NCBI GenBank assembly: GCA_019096065.1
Contig: JAGUCH010000008.1
Span: 253,001-317,000, forward strand
Source: Paracyclopina nana
Lineage: Eukaryota; Arthropoda; Copepoda; Cyclopoida; Cyclopettidae
Length of the DNA stretch: 64,000 nt
Direction of reading: 5' to 3'
In this document: piece by piece, positions 52,767 to 64,000 of the stretch
Position numbering within the stretch: the stretch's first letter is position 1
Layout of the letters: every line of letters starts with the position of its first letter
Program-made: the position numbers and the translations under genes
The notes under the pieces: generated by a model
Seen by the model: the letters and a program-made list of their open reading frames with translations, nothing else
Told to the model about the DNA's origin: nothing
The model's database searches: none

Positions 52767-55700
52767 TCAAATTGGAGGGGATCCATTAGTCCATTGAAGC
52801 ATTGGCTCCATCGAGTCTCGAAAGGAATTCTGAACAGAACATATGATTTCTTCTCTGTTCAAGGGCATTATGGAAGACAAGCCAAGGATAAGCAAGAGTC
52901 CAGCCTGGATGGGCAAGGCAACTTTGACCACCCTACAAAGCCAGCTTGCACATCGCTGAGTCCTTGTCCTAAAATAAATATTCTCAATTAGTCGACAGAA
53001 CAGCAAAGGAATTTGTGAGTCAACCTTTGATTATGCATTGGATCTTCATTGGTGAGATCTGGATCAGTGGGGGTGCAATGATGAAACTAAGGGAAAATAA
53101 CAGAAGTGAACTCTTGTGCTGATGAAGAAATGGAAAACAGTGATGAGAATTCACCTTTGACAAAGCTTTCTTCAACTTCTTGCTAAGTGGAGCAGAGCTT
53201 GGAATCAAGACGAGTACTTGTCGCATCGAAGACTCATCTTGGTTTTCAATCATGGTTTCCACTGTTTCACTCCACTCCGGAGAGTTGAGAATGTGCATCT
53301 TGGCTTGTTCCAAGTGTTCAGTGATTTCTTCTTGGCCATTGGTATCAAAGTCATAAAGTTTTGCAAGAGTGTCAATAAGGTTGTCTTTTGTCATAGAGTT
53401 CTTCAATTCTGAGATTCGTTCCTTCTTGAGATCATTTTCTTCGACATCAATTTGTAGTCCCACATCTTGTTCAAATTTCAAAGTGTCCACCTAGATATAA
53501 CAGAAAGACAATAAAAAATCAAATAAAAATGGATAGTAATAGTCATGTTACTTGTACTGCATGATGGCATTGGCCAAGCAACAATTGTAATCTGGACTCT
53601 AAGTCGCTTTTCAATTCCATCAAATATGTGATTTTATCCAATAAGTGGTGATAAGTAGTGGATTCCAATAGATCAGCTGACACCAGGATTGGGTCATCTC
53701 CTTTCCATTGTATTGAGAATTTTTCCAATTTCTCAGTCGACTCATTGAGCATGACAGATATTGAATCAAGATCAACAGTCAATGCCTGGACTTCTTCCCT
53801 GGTCAAAAGTGCATCGATGTGTAATAATTGAATTGCAATTACTTCAGCCAATTGTACATCTTCTTCAAGAACTTCTTTGGCCATGTCTTTGTAACTTCTC
53901 AAATCTTCTTGCAATTGTTGCCATTCAGAATGCAATTGAAGAACTTCTCCACTCATTTCAACTTCAGCTGAAAGATGAAAGTTTAATACAATGAAAAGAT
54001 ACACTCAGTTAATTTACCTTTTGAGCTTGTTTCTTCGATGTAGCTGATGACAGACTGCAAATGCAGCTCAGTTTCCAGAGTGTCAACACAATTTGAGATA
54101 AAAGTGATTTTCTTTCTTGTTGTTGTTGTTGAGCATTCAGCCCAAACTTTGTGCAAGTCAGCTCGTTTTTCCTTGATCATCTGATAAAATTGCTTAGCCT
54201 TCTTCTTCATTTCCAAAGAAGACATGCTGTCAACTTCCACTGTTTTGTCGCTTTTCCTCTTTTTTCTTCGTCTATCCTTTGAACTTTTTGCCTTGTTCTG
54301 AGATAGAGTTTCAGATGTGCCTTCTTTCTCAATATGAGACAAAGTTTCTGTTTTAATTTGAGTATCGTCTCTCTCTTCATATGTCGATACTTTTTGCTTG
54401 TATTTTGACCCTTGAATGACTTCCTTTGAGATTGTTCCACAATTGGAAATATGTTCTTTTTGGCTCTCAGAACTAAAATTTTCAGTTGTTGTAGAGAGGC
54501 TGTGTTGAGTAGCATCAATTGTCTTTCGAGATTTCCATTCTGGATCTTCAGTTTCTAATTGATTTGATTGAAGAGTATCCTCTGATGCTTCCATCTCACA
54601 ATCCATTTGTTCAATCTCAACTTGTCTTTGCAGTTTTGGCTTCTTTGAAGATATCGATTCATTTGATCTTGAGCTGGACTCAGTGGAGAGAGTCTTTTCA
54701 ACAATTTCCAAAGAATCAGCAGGATTTTTCTCGATGCTTTGAGGGTCAATCTTTTGGGTGACTTCAGTATTGAAAAATGGATTATCAATGTTCAATGAAG
54801 TATTGGGTGAGTGTAAATCCTCGATATCAAAATCCTTGACATTAGGTATTTCCCCCACGACATAAGTTGATTGAGGCCTCTCATCACAGATGTCCAAGCC
54901 TAATTTCAAATCCAATTGATGTTCAATATTTGTCGTGCTTTGAGAATCTTCAGGAATTGGGTATTCACATGGACTCATTGATATCTGGCCATCATCTTCT
55001 AAGATTGCTTCATTCATTTCTGGCCTGATTTGCAAGGTTTCATTGTAGTCAACATTTTCTTTGATTACCTCATTGTCATCTGATCCTGGATGGTAAACTG
55101 ACACCATTTGCATTTTTGTGATTCCTAGGTCTTCCTCAATGTCAATACCATGCCTCTTTGCCAACATTTGTTCAGTCCATTCTTCAAGATTGCCAGAATT
55201 AGACTCATTTTCTGCTCCAGATTCTCCTGGAGAAGATTGTTTTGGACCTTTTTCGAAAGGTTTTGGATGGTTGCCTACTTGCATATCAATTTCCTGTGTT
55301 TGCTTGTCGATGACTTGCGTAACATCCGACAAATTATCTCCTTCTTCATTGGACTCATAATTGCATGGTACTTGGCAATCATCTTCATGATCGAGATTGG
55401 CTTGTTTGGAGAATTCTGAGCTAGATCTCCCAAGGAGAGTTTCATCAATGGTGGCTTCATTGGAGACATTACAAAAAGAAAAGTCATCTTTCATTTCAAT
55501 AGATTCTTCCACTAGGAAACCAGGCTGTTTAATGGACTGATGTGCAGCTTGAAGATTGACATCATCCCTGCTCAAATCATCATTTTCAGAAGCATCATTT
55601 ACAGACACCAGTTCAATGTCTTTACAGCCTGACTCAAGTTTGATTTGAATAATGGCATCAGGTATGGAGCTGCTTTCCAAAGTTTCTTCATCATGCAAAG

Positions 55701-58700
55701 CTTCATTATTGGCAATTTCCAGATCTTGGTCGAATTGCTTTACATTGGATTGCTCAGCAATGACAGCTGGCTTCTTATATGCCTGCAATGGAGCTTGAAG
55801 GTTGACATCGTCCTTTTCAATAGTATCATCAACAATTTTTGGCTGTTCTGATGTGAGCAATCCAGCTTGAAGGTTGACAATCTCAATGCTTGAATCATGT
55901 CTGTCAAGGGTGTCATCCACATTGTCTGGTGTCATGTCTTCACAAACTATATCACTGGCTTCATCAAGTCTAGCTTGATTTTCATGAGTATCAAGACCTA
56001 GGCCAACAAGGTTTACCTTTGATTCATCTCCAATTAAAACTGACTGATTGGTGCCCTGCAACTCATCCAGGATGCTGACATCATCCTTGCTTAACTCACC
56101 CTTGTCAATATTTTCTGGCTGCTCAGTGGTAGGCAAAGGAGCTTGAAGGTTGTGATCATTCTTATTAGACTCATCATTTTCAAGTTTTTCATCCTCGATA
56201 TCTTGACTTTCTGGTTGAAGGTTGACTTGTTCAAGCCCAATTTGCTTTTGGTTTGATTCCTCGGCCAGGAAGGCAGATTGTTTGGTGGCCTGCAATGCAG
56301 CTGACAGATTGACATCACCCTTTTTCATCTCATCCTCTTCAAATGTATCATCAAGATTTTCTGGCTGTTCAGTGGTCAGCAAAAGAGCTTGAAGGTTGTG
56401 ATCATCCTTATCAAGTTTTTCACCCTCGATTTGACTTTCTGGTTGAAGGTGGACTTGAGCTGATGATTCAAGCCCAATTTGCTTTTGGTTTGATTCCTCA
56501 ACCAGGTAAGCAGACTGGTCAGTAGCCTGAATTGCAGCTGAAAAGTTGACACAATCCTTGCCCATCTCATCTTTATCAGATGTAGCATTGAGATTTTCTG
56601 GCTGCTCAGTGATTGGCAAAGGATCTAGAAGGTTGTGATCATCCTGATTTGAGTCATCCTTATCAAGTTTTTCACCATCAATATCTTGACTTTCTGGTTG
56701 AAGGTTGGCTTGTGCTGATGATTCAAGCCCAATTTGCCTTTGGATAGATTCCTCGTCAAGGAAAGCAGTCTGGTCAATAGCCTGAATTGCAGCTGAAGAA
56801 AGGTTGACATTGTCATTGCTCATCTCATCCTTATCAAGCTTGCCATCAAGATTTTCTGGCTGATCAATGGTCAGCAAAGGAGCTTGAATGTTGTGATCAT
56901 CCTTGCTCAACTCATCTTTTGTGAGAGTGTCATCGGCAATCCATAAACAATCTGGATCAGTTTTGTAGCCACTTGCAAGTATATCATTTTGCATGGCTTC
57001 AATGTTATTCTCTTCAAGAGCTTCATCAATTGGGGTTTGCATTGATTCCTCCATTTCAATTTTTGAATGCTCAATGGTCTGCAAACGAGGTTCTTCAAGG
57101 TTGACATCATCCTTACTTGACTCATCTTTTCCTAGAGCACCTCCTCCAATGTTTTGACCTTGTGGTAGAATGCTGACTTGAAACGATGATTCTGGTACAA
57201 TGCTGCTTTCATGGGCTTCTTCATTGACAGCTTTATTTGAGTCTTCATCTGGAGTGTAATCCATTGCTGGCTGCTCAGAGGTCAGAAATAAAGCTTCAAG
57301 GCTGACATTATCCCGGTTTGGCTCCTTCCTTTCAAGTGAGTCATTGGCAAATTCTGGTATCTCAGTGGTTACCAATGAATCTTGTGAAGTACTATCATAC
57401 TCATTTGGGTCATCTTTCTCAAGAGTGTCATCAACGATGCCAAGATCCTCTTCTTTAAGATTAACTTGCAAAGAGGAATCAGGCAAAAGGTTGCTTTCAT
57501 CAGCTTTGTCATTTTTAGATATTTTGATCTCATCTTCATGAGCTTGGTCAATTGATTCCTGCTCAAGGAAAGCTGGCTGCTGGGTGGTCTGTAAGAGAGC
57601 TTCAGGGTTGACACCATCATTGTTCGACTCATCCTTTTCAGGAGTGCCATCGTCACTCTCTGATTTGATGACTTGAACATCTGGTTGAAGTTTGACTTGC
57701 AGATATGAATCTGGATTAGAACTTCTTTCCAATGATTCATCACTGTGCTCATCTTCTAGACCTTGGTCAACTATCTTTTTCTGTGGTTCCCCCCCTTGGA
57801 AAGCTGGTAGCTGGGTGGTCTGCAGTGATGCTGGAAAGTTGAAGCCATCCTTAGTCAACTCATCTTTTTCAAAAGCATCATCAGTATCTGCTATTTTGTT
57901 TCGATCATCATCCTCAATCTCATTCTTTTCAGGAGTATCAGCTACAATTTCTGGCTTCAGGTCTTGATCATCTGGCTTAAGGTTGGGTTGAAGAGATGAC
58001 TCTGGTGTGATGCTGCTTTCCAATGCAACTTCTTGAGTAGATTCATCAGTCTTGTCTTCACTAGCATGTTGAATCGACACTTCATTTGATTCTTTCACAA
58101 GGATAACTGACTGTTCTGTAATCTGTGATGAAGCTTGAATGCTTATGTCATCCATAAAAAACTCATCTTCTACTTGATTGTCGTCAACACTTTCTGGCTT
58201 TATGTCTTGGTCCTCTGGTTCAAGGTTGAGTTGAACAGATATGGGGCCACTTTCTAATTTATCTTGAGTGTCTTCATTTGCTTCATCGTCAAGGGTTTTC
58301 TGCAATGGGCTGGCAGGCTGCTCCATGGATTCCAATTGAAGGCCAACATTATTGGCATCAGACTTGCTAGTGATATCTTCTTCAGGATAGTCATTCAGCA
58401 TATATTTTGTATCGATGTCATCATCTGGTTGAAGACTAGCATCTGCTTCACTGAATGGGTCCTTTTCTATTGTTCCATTGGGATCAGCATCACTCAATTC
58501 ATTCTTCATAGTGTCATTAAGTGAAGCATGTTCAATCATGGCACCACTGAGATCTTCTGGTTCAGCTTTGAATTCAGTAAGTTCTGCCTTGAAAGCAACA
58601 TCTTCATCCCATTCGCAAAGAGAACTTTTGTCAACATCAGTTTTTAATTTGGGCATCTCAGATTCAGTACTTTTCGCAACTTGATCATTACTATGAAGAA

Positions 58701-61700
58701 CCTTGGTTCCACCTGGAAGATCCTTTCCATCAGAAACACCTTTTTCAGCACTGTTTTCAGACAAAAGAGTTGATTGTTTAGAATAGGCACCATCCTGGTG
58801 AATTTCTTCGGATTGATATTTGTGTCTGTATTCATGAACTTGCTGAGCTTCATGTTCAATCACTTCTGAACTCATGAGCTGGTCCAAAGAACCAGCCTCA
58901 CTTTGGATGTTACCTGACTTGGACTCATCGTCAAAACCTTTTTCATTTTCAGCCGTGGCATTGGCTGTCGCAGTCTCATCAACGTTGACTTCTTCTATCT
59001 TTTTGAGTTCTTCAAGATTTGTAGTTACTTCAAAAATTGGTTCTGAGCTGACTTTTTGGCTGGCTACATTAAGCACACCTTCATGTGATGTGTGTTGATT
59101 CATGTCATTGCCAACAGTTTCATCAGCTTTAGAGTCATCCCCATGCACAATTACATCAATAATTTGTCTTGGGACATCTGAAACACTGTCAGTTTTTGTC
59201 TCACTTGTGATATTTTGCTTCATATCAGCTCTTTCAGAAGACTGATTAGGCTCTTCATTGATATCCATTCCAAGTTGAGGCTTTTCTTCATTATCTGCTA
59301 CTTCTACTGAATCATTTGAGTCAATCACATCTTCTGACAGATAATTTCCATTTTGGCTGTCTGAAGCTCTACAATCTTTGTTAATAACCTCATTTTCCTT
59401 GTCCTTTGTGCTTTTCTCAGTAAGAGTTGTTTGGATTTGACTTTGAATTCCTATTTGTTTTTTTTCCTCATTCTTTGTTGTATTTTGGGATGTTGACGGA
59501 TAACCTTTCAGCTTTTTGTTGCTGCTTTCCTCAAATAAACTTTGCTCTTGATCTTCGCATTGGTTTTTCTTGCCTTTGAGAGCTGACATTTCAGAAATTT
59601 CATCCTCCCCCACAACAGATTTGGAATTAGAAATAGTCTCCGAATAAGATATTTCAGTCAAAAATATGGGTGTAGTCAAATCTTGATCAACTTCTTCATC
59701 ATCTTTAATTATGTTTGCTGATGTCAGAGATTCTGTGAACAGATCTACTTCTTTGTTCGATGAAATTTTTAGGTACTTTGCATCAAGTTCATCAGAACTT
59801 TCAGGTTTGACTGGAGCAGGATTGTCTTCTGACGTATCTTTGACATCATGCTTTGAGAAAGACCTTGCTTCCCTTTGATATGTCAATGCGCCTGATTCTT
59901 TTGTGTCCTTAAAATAATTTGAACCCGAGTCTTTGTGGCTTGCAGAGTTCAACAGCTGATTTTGCAGGCCTTGGTCAGCCTCAGTCAAAGTTGAATCGTT
60001 GCAGAAAATGTCCACACTGACTTTGTGACTATTATCTGATACTTCATCTGTTTGAATATTGAGTGTAACATTTTGCACTGAAGTAGGATTTCTCGTCAGA
60101 GGATATTCTGATTCTTCAGATATTTCAATCACCGTTGCCATTTGTTCAGTGTTCTGGATTGTAATGGACTTTTTGCAATATGGAACATCATCATGTGGAA
60201 CACTCTCATCCAGTGGTTCTTGATCTTTGCTTAGAGTGCTTTGAATAGCTAAAGAATTGATTGAGTCTTTGACCATTTCGAACACGTCTGCATCAAGAAC
60301 TTCTTGCAATGGTGCAATTATAGTATCAACTTCCTTCTGTTTTTCCAATTGCAGCTCAACTAAGCCAAAATCTTGAACAAAGGCACTTGTTTCTTCAGTT
60401 GATTTTACATCAGTTGATGAAATGATAGTATCACTTGTTGCACCTGTTATCTTGGCACCTAAACCAGTTTCACTTGATATAATTTCTTCAGTCATTGAAG
60501 TATCAATGTCACCTTCATTCAAATGAGTCTTGTGTGAACTAACTTCAGTAGCTGTGAAGGAGGTAGCTTTGTCAATCACAAATGAACTCATCGATTCCTT
60601 CACCATTTCCATCACATCAGGATCAAGAACTTCCAACAATGGAGCAAGAATTGTGTCAACTTCTTGTTGCTTTTCCATTTGTAAGTTCACAAGTGTTTCA
60701 TCGTCATTCTCCTTGTCATTATCAACTGAGCTTGAATTGATTCCTACTTCACACCTTTCATCAGCCACAATCAAGTTTTGAGAGTTGTCAATGACAAATG
60801 AGCTGATTGACTCTTTAACGATGTTCATCAATTCTGGATCAAGGATCTCTTGCAAGGGAGCAATGAAGGTGTCAACCTCTTTTTGCTTCTCTAATTGCAG
60901 AGCAACTAAAGTTTCTTCTGGATCATTTTTGAATGTTGTAGCATCCAATTCTTTGTTTTCTGGACTTTCAAAATTAGGTGAGGATACATCTGTTGTTAAT
61001 ATCCTTGGTGAGGCACTTGTGGCTGCATCATTTGATGAAATAGCATCGATGGCAAAAGCACTGATAGAATCTTTGACAATTTTCAAAATCTCAGGGTCCA
61101 GAACATCTTGCAATGGAGATAAGATTGTGTCAACTTCTTTCTGTTTTCCCAGCTGCAATCCAACCATCGACTCATCTATTGTTGGATTTTCTTGTAGCAC
61201 CTCAGACATTGTAAGAACATCAGTTGCATTGGACTCAACACAATCATCACAAGTCATTGCTTTGATCTGTTTGTCAGAGGCAACAATGCCAGACTGATTC
61301 TCAGTTTCTTCTTCTATGCTTGAAGCACTTTGAATGGCTAAGGTATTTATAGAGTCTTCGACCATTTCAAACACTTCTGGATCAAGAACTTCTCTCAAGG
61401 GAAAAAGGATGTTATTGACTTCTTTCTGCTTTGCAAGTTGAAGACCAACCAGTGTTTCATCTGATGCATCAACAACTTTGACTATTGCTGGTTCTTCATT
61501 TTTCATTTCAGATTTTCCACCTGAGTTTGAACTCTTCGAAGCATTGTATTCTTCAAGCTTTTCACTGATAAAGCTTTCGCTTGTGACAGCTTCAATGGTA
61601 GATGACTGAGCAAGACTCTTGTCTAAGATACCAATGGATGAATCAATGTCATCTCTATTATCACAAGAATCATAGTCATCCAGTTGTTGAGTAACATTGG

Positions 61701-64000
61701 ATTTAAGTGGCTTGTCGACTCCTTCTCCTTCGAAAGCTGTTTCACTAACAACAAAGGTATTGACTGCTTCCTTTACAGTAGACAGCAAATGAGGATCAAG
61801 GACATCTTTCAAGGGGCCAAGAATAGTTTCGACTTCTTCTTGTCGCTCTAGCACCAGTCCAACTAATTCTTCTTCAACAGGACTTTTTGTTGTAAACAAA
61901 GAAGATTCTTGTTTGAAAGAAGCATTCTTTTGCTTTCCATTTTCCTCAAGGTTGCCTATGACATCATTAATATCACTGAAATCCTGACAGTCTTCACTAT
62001 GATCATCAATTTTGTCCTGTGTGAACTCATCTTCTGAGCACTTTACTTGGTTTACTTTCTGGTCTCCTGTAGTGTCTTCCATAGCTGAAATACCAAAAGT
62101 ACTAGATGCTTTTTTGCCTGAAGCAAAAGGTCCACAATCCACTTCATCAATTTGCTGCAAATTGTCTTTGATTGTGAGAACCTCTGAATTGTTGTGATCA
62201 TGGTCACTGATCACCTTTTGGGCATCTGACATTGTATCTGGATGTATGACTTCTTGGACTTGATCTTTGAGAATTGTTACTGATGAACTTTCATGAATGG
62301 TTTCTGTATGGTGGCTTTCTATAGAAAAAGATGACTTTTGAGAGTTCTTTGATGTCATGACTTCTGTTCTTGATAACATAGAATGGTCCAAAGTTTCAGA
62401 CATTGTAACATCTTGTGTTAGTTGTCGCTGTTCATAGGACTTGCTAAATGTATCAACCCTTTGATTTGCATTTGCTATTCTTGACATGTCAATTTCAACA
62501 GTTTCTTGAGTAATGGCACAAGAACTCTGAATGTTTCCACCAACACTTTTCATCGTTGATGATCTTGCTTCGTTCTCAGATTCTTTGCCTTGTATTTGGA
62601 TCAACTCAAAAGATCCTTTTATCAAAGAACCACTAGGGCTTTTTGAAGTTTTTACTTGAGATTTAGCTGCACTGCTTTCTTCTTGATGCTTACTTTCTTT
62701 TTCAGCTGTGTTAGAGGTGCTTCTAGAGTCAGACTCAGTAATAATAGAACTTGCGAGCGAAACAATTTTCGACATGTGTCCATGTTTTTGCTCATCAAAT
62801 TCCTTGGAGGGTTTTCGCTCTTTCTTTTTCTCCCCTTTTGAGGACAATTTCTTCTTGAGTGTTTGCAAAAGGGAGGACTTTTTACCACTTGATTTGACAT
62901 CACTTTTCTCACTTCCAACCAAGATCTTTGATTGATCATTAATGGCACTTATTGTATCACTGTTTGGTTGTTGTTCATCATAGGTTGGTTTGGTATCACA
63001 GTCATTTGTAGAATTGGATGGCATCTGAAAGAAGAAAAGTAGAATTAGGATCAGGCAATGAGTTTTGATCAAACAGGTTAATACAAAAAGCAATCAATGA
63101 CACACCCAAGCATTAAGAGTTTAACAACAAAAAAATGAGTCCTTTCGATATGAAATGTTAGAACAGGCCAAAAATGGATCATACTTTTAGATCTGCTAGA
63201 AGTTAACTACGCTAGCTTTGAGATCATTGATTTGCTTCAGGTGCTTGGTCCACATGACATAAATCTGCCTGAATTCAACTTCCAAGACTGATTGTCCATC
63301 TTCAGATGTGCTAGTTTGTACATCAGCCAAACTGTCTTCAAGATCCACTATCATTCCATTGCCATCTTCCACTTTTTGCAAGAGCGCTTGAATTGCTCCA
63401 GATACATCAAATTGAGCATCACTTGACTTGCAGCTGATAATTTCCTTCAGGTAATGAGCTTGTTCGGTGAGGAAGTCTGTGAAGTTTATCAGTCTGTCTT
63501 CATAATCTTCTTGATCTTGAATACATTCGTTCATCTGCATGATCAATTTGGCAGACTTGATTTTGATTGTTTCGAATAACGCTTGAATGCTAGTGAGATA
63601 AGTGGACAGTGAGAAGTCGTTGGTTTGAGTCATCAACTTGCTTGTCTTTTCAAACACAACAGTGACAAGTTTTTCATGGGCCTCAATGTCACCATGTATC
63701 TCATGGTATTCTTCCAATTGTCTTCGCTTGTCGTCAAGACAACTCTTGAGGTCTAAACTCTTTTGCAAAGAGTCTTCAACATCTTTCAGCCACATAGTTA
63801 GCTCTTCGTGTAATTGAGCAATTTCAAGCATGTCAGCATTCAAGCTTTCCTTAGCCTCATATTCTTCAAGTAGAGAAGTGACCTCTTCAAGACAAGCTTG
63901 CACTTGTTCATTTTGGTGCTCTGTAAGTTTAACAGATATTTCATTGAGGTCTTCCAATAGATCTTTGGCCACATCTTCAAAGTCTTCGCTGGCAATCCCT
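52767..64000 (-). CDS. Nesprin (Msp300-type) with giant repetitive exon and KASH domain, 5' part outside window
   Basis: Exons in transcription order: 64000(open)-63211, 63024-54018, 53967-53552, 53490-53155, 53086-53025 and 52968-52767. All phases agree, with about 3,600 residues visible. The first exon is spectrin-like helical (WLKDVEDSLQ; LINFTDFLTEQAHYLKEI). The second is a single 9,007-bp exon of acidic, Ser/Asn/Gln-rich repetitive protein. The third and fourth return to helical spectrin-type sequence (LQLHSEWQQLQEDL). The last encodes a KASH domain: RVVKVALPIQAG, the membrane span LLLILGLSSIMPL, then NSFRDSMEPMLQWTNGSPPI and stop. KASH proteins sit in the outer nuclear membrane and bind SUN proteins in the perinuclear space, linking nuclei to the cytoskeleton. 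The size and spectrin content fit Msp300 rather than Klarsicht. The N-terminal actin-binding part would lie beyond 64000. The protein ends in PPI instead of the commoner PPT. Confidence 0.88.
55300..58260 (-). repeat. Second repeat region of the giant nesprin exon
   Basis: Degenerate blocks of about 50-110 residues recur: ESSxQVNLQPESQDI, then DDTLEKDELSKDDVNLQA, then LLTTEQPENLDD or QATxQSAFLxEESNQKQ. At least ten copies lie between exon residues of about 1590 and 2570. Strongly acidic, with almost no Cys, Trp or Tyr, so probably disordered. In DNA the same blocks show as repeated TTTTCTGGCTGCTCAGTGG and TTCTGGTTGAAGGTTGACTT. Confidence 0.8.
60240..61870 (-). repeat. Six copies of a 40-residue motif in the giant nesprin exon
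   Basis: The motif ETLVGLQLxKQKEVDTILxP followed by LQEVLDPEVxEMVKDSIxSF occurs at exon residues of about 386, 521, 618, 703, 780 and 886. Each copy is preceded by an acidic, variable spacer of 40-100 residues. The pattern of hydrophobic positions predicts two amphipathic helices with a Leu-Asp-Pro turn. It does not look like a spectrin repeat, and I know no named domain for it. Confidence 0.8.

Overview
This is a eukaryotic, AT-rich window. Introns with consensus GT/AG borders, a CLIP-domain serine protease, a klingon-like GPI-anchored Ig/FN3 protein and a giant KASH-domain nesprin (Msp300 type) together point to an arthropod. A crustacean or other non-insect arthropod is possible, but the sequence alone does not settle the species. 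Six protein-coding genes lie fully inside the window, and two more (one at each end) continue beyond it. Much of the rest is short-motif and tandem repeat.

1-35.6 kb, plus strand: the 3' part of one large gene. Seven coding exons (24800-34772) encode three Ig domains, one fibronectin III domain and a GPI-signal-like tail. Every exon junction is phase-compatible. The first visible exon starts in mid-codon, so the start lies upstream, and the first 24.8 kb are best read as one long intron. That intron holds two zero-length-exon (ratchet) sites, at 2434|2435 and 10357|10358. It is packed with repeats: a 14-bp-ended hairpin family, a composite CCGTTA/GGCGCC/TCTAGAC motif family, several minisatellites, a TA-flanked MITE and a long inverted repeat.

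36-43 kb: a cluster of four intronless C2H2 zinc-finger genes, one forward (1036 aa, about 28 fingers in alternating C2H2 and C2HC type) and three reverse (184, 408 and about 216 aa). Two decayed tandem copies of the 3' end of the 408-aa gene sit directly downstream of it.

43.6-47 kb: a secreted CLIP-domain serine protease. Its linker is an 18-bp coding repeat that continues into its own intron, and its last codons with the AATAAA hexamer are repeated about six times downstream.

47.7-52.6 kb: an inverted-repeat element, then a 335-aa coiled-coil gene. Its last intron is almost filled by an inverted-repeat element, inside which a hAT-type MITE with a perfect 8-bp target duplication is nested.

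52.8-64 kb, minus strand: the C-terminal end of a nesprin. In transcription order there is a spectrin-like exon running off the window edge, one 9,007-bp exon of low-complexity repetitive acidic protein, three small exons and a KASH-domain terminal exon. The coiled-coil gene and the nesprin converge tail to tail with about 180 bp between their stop codons.

The most distinctive signals are the ratchet splice sites, the giant repetitive nesprin exon, the protease gene whose coding repeat, intron repeat and 3' end all look locally amplified, the paired-finger zinc-finger protein, and the hairpin repeat family with conserved CACAGTGGATTATT ends.
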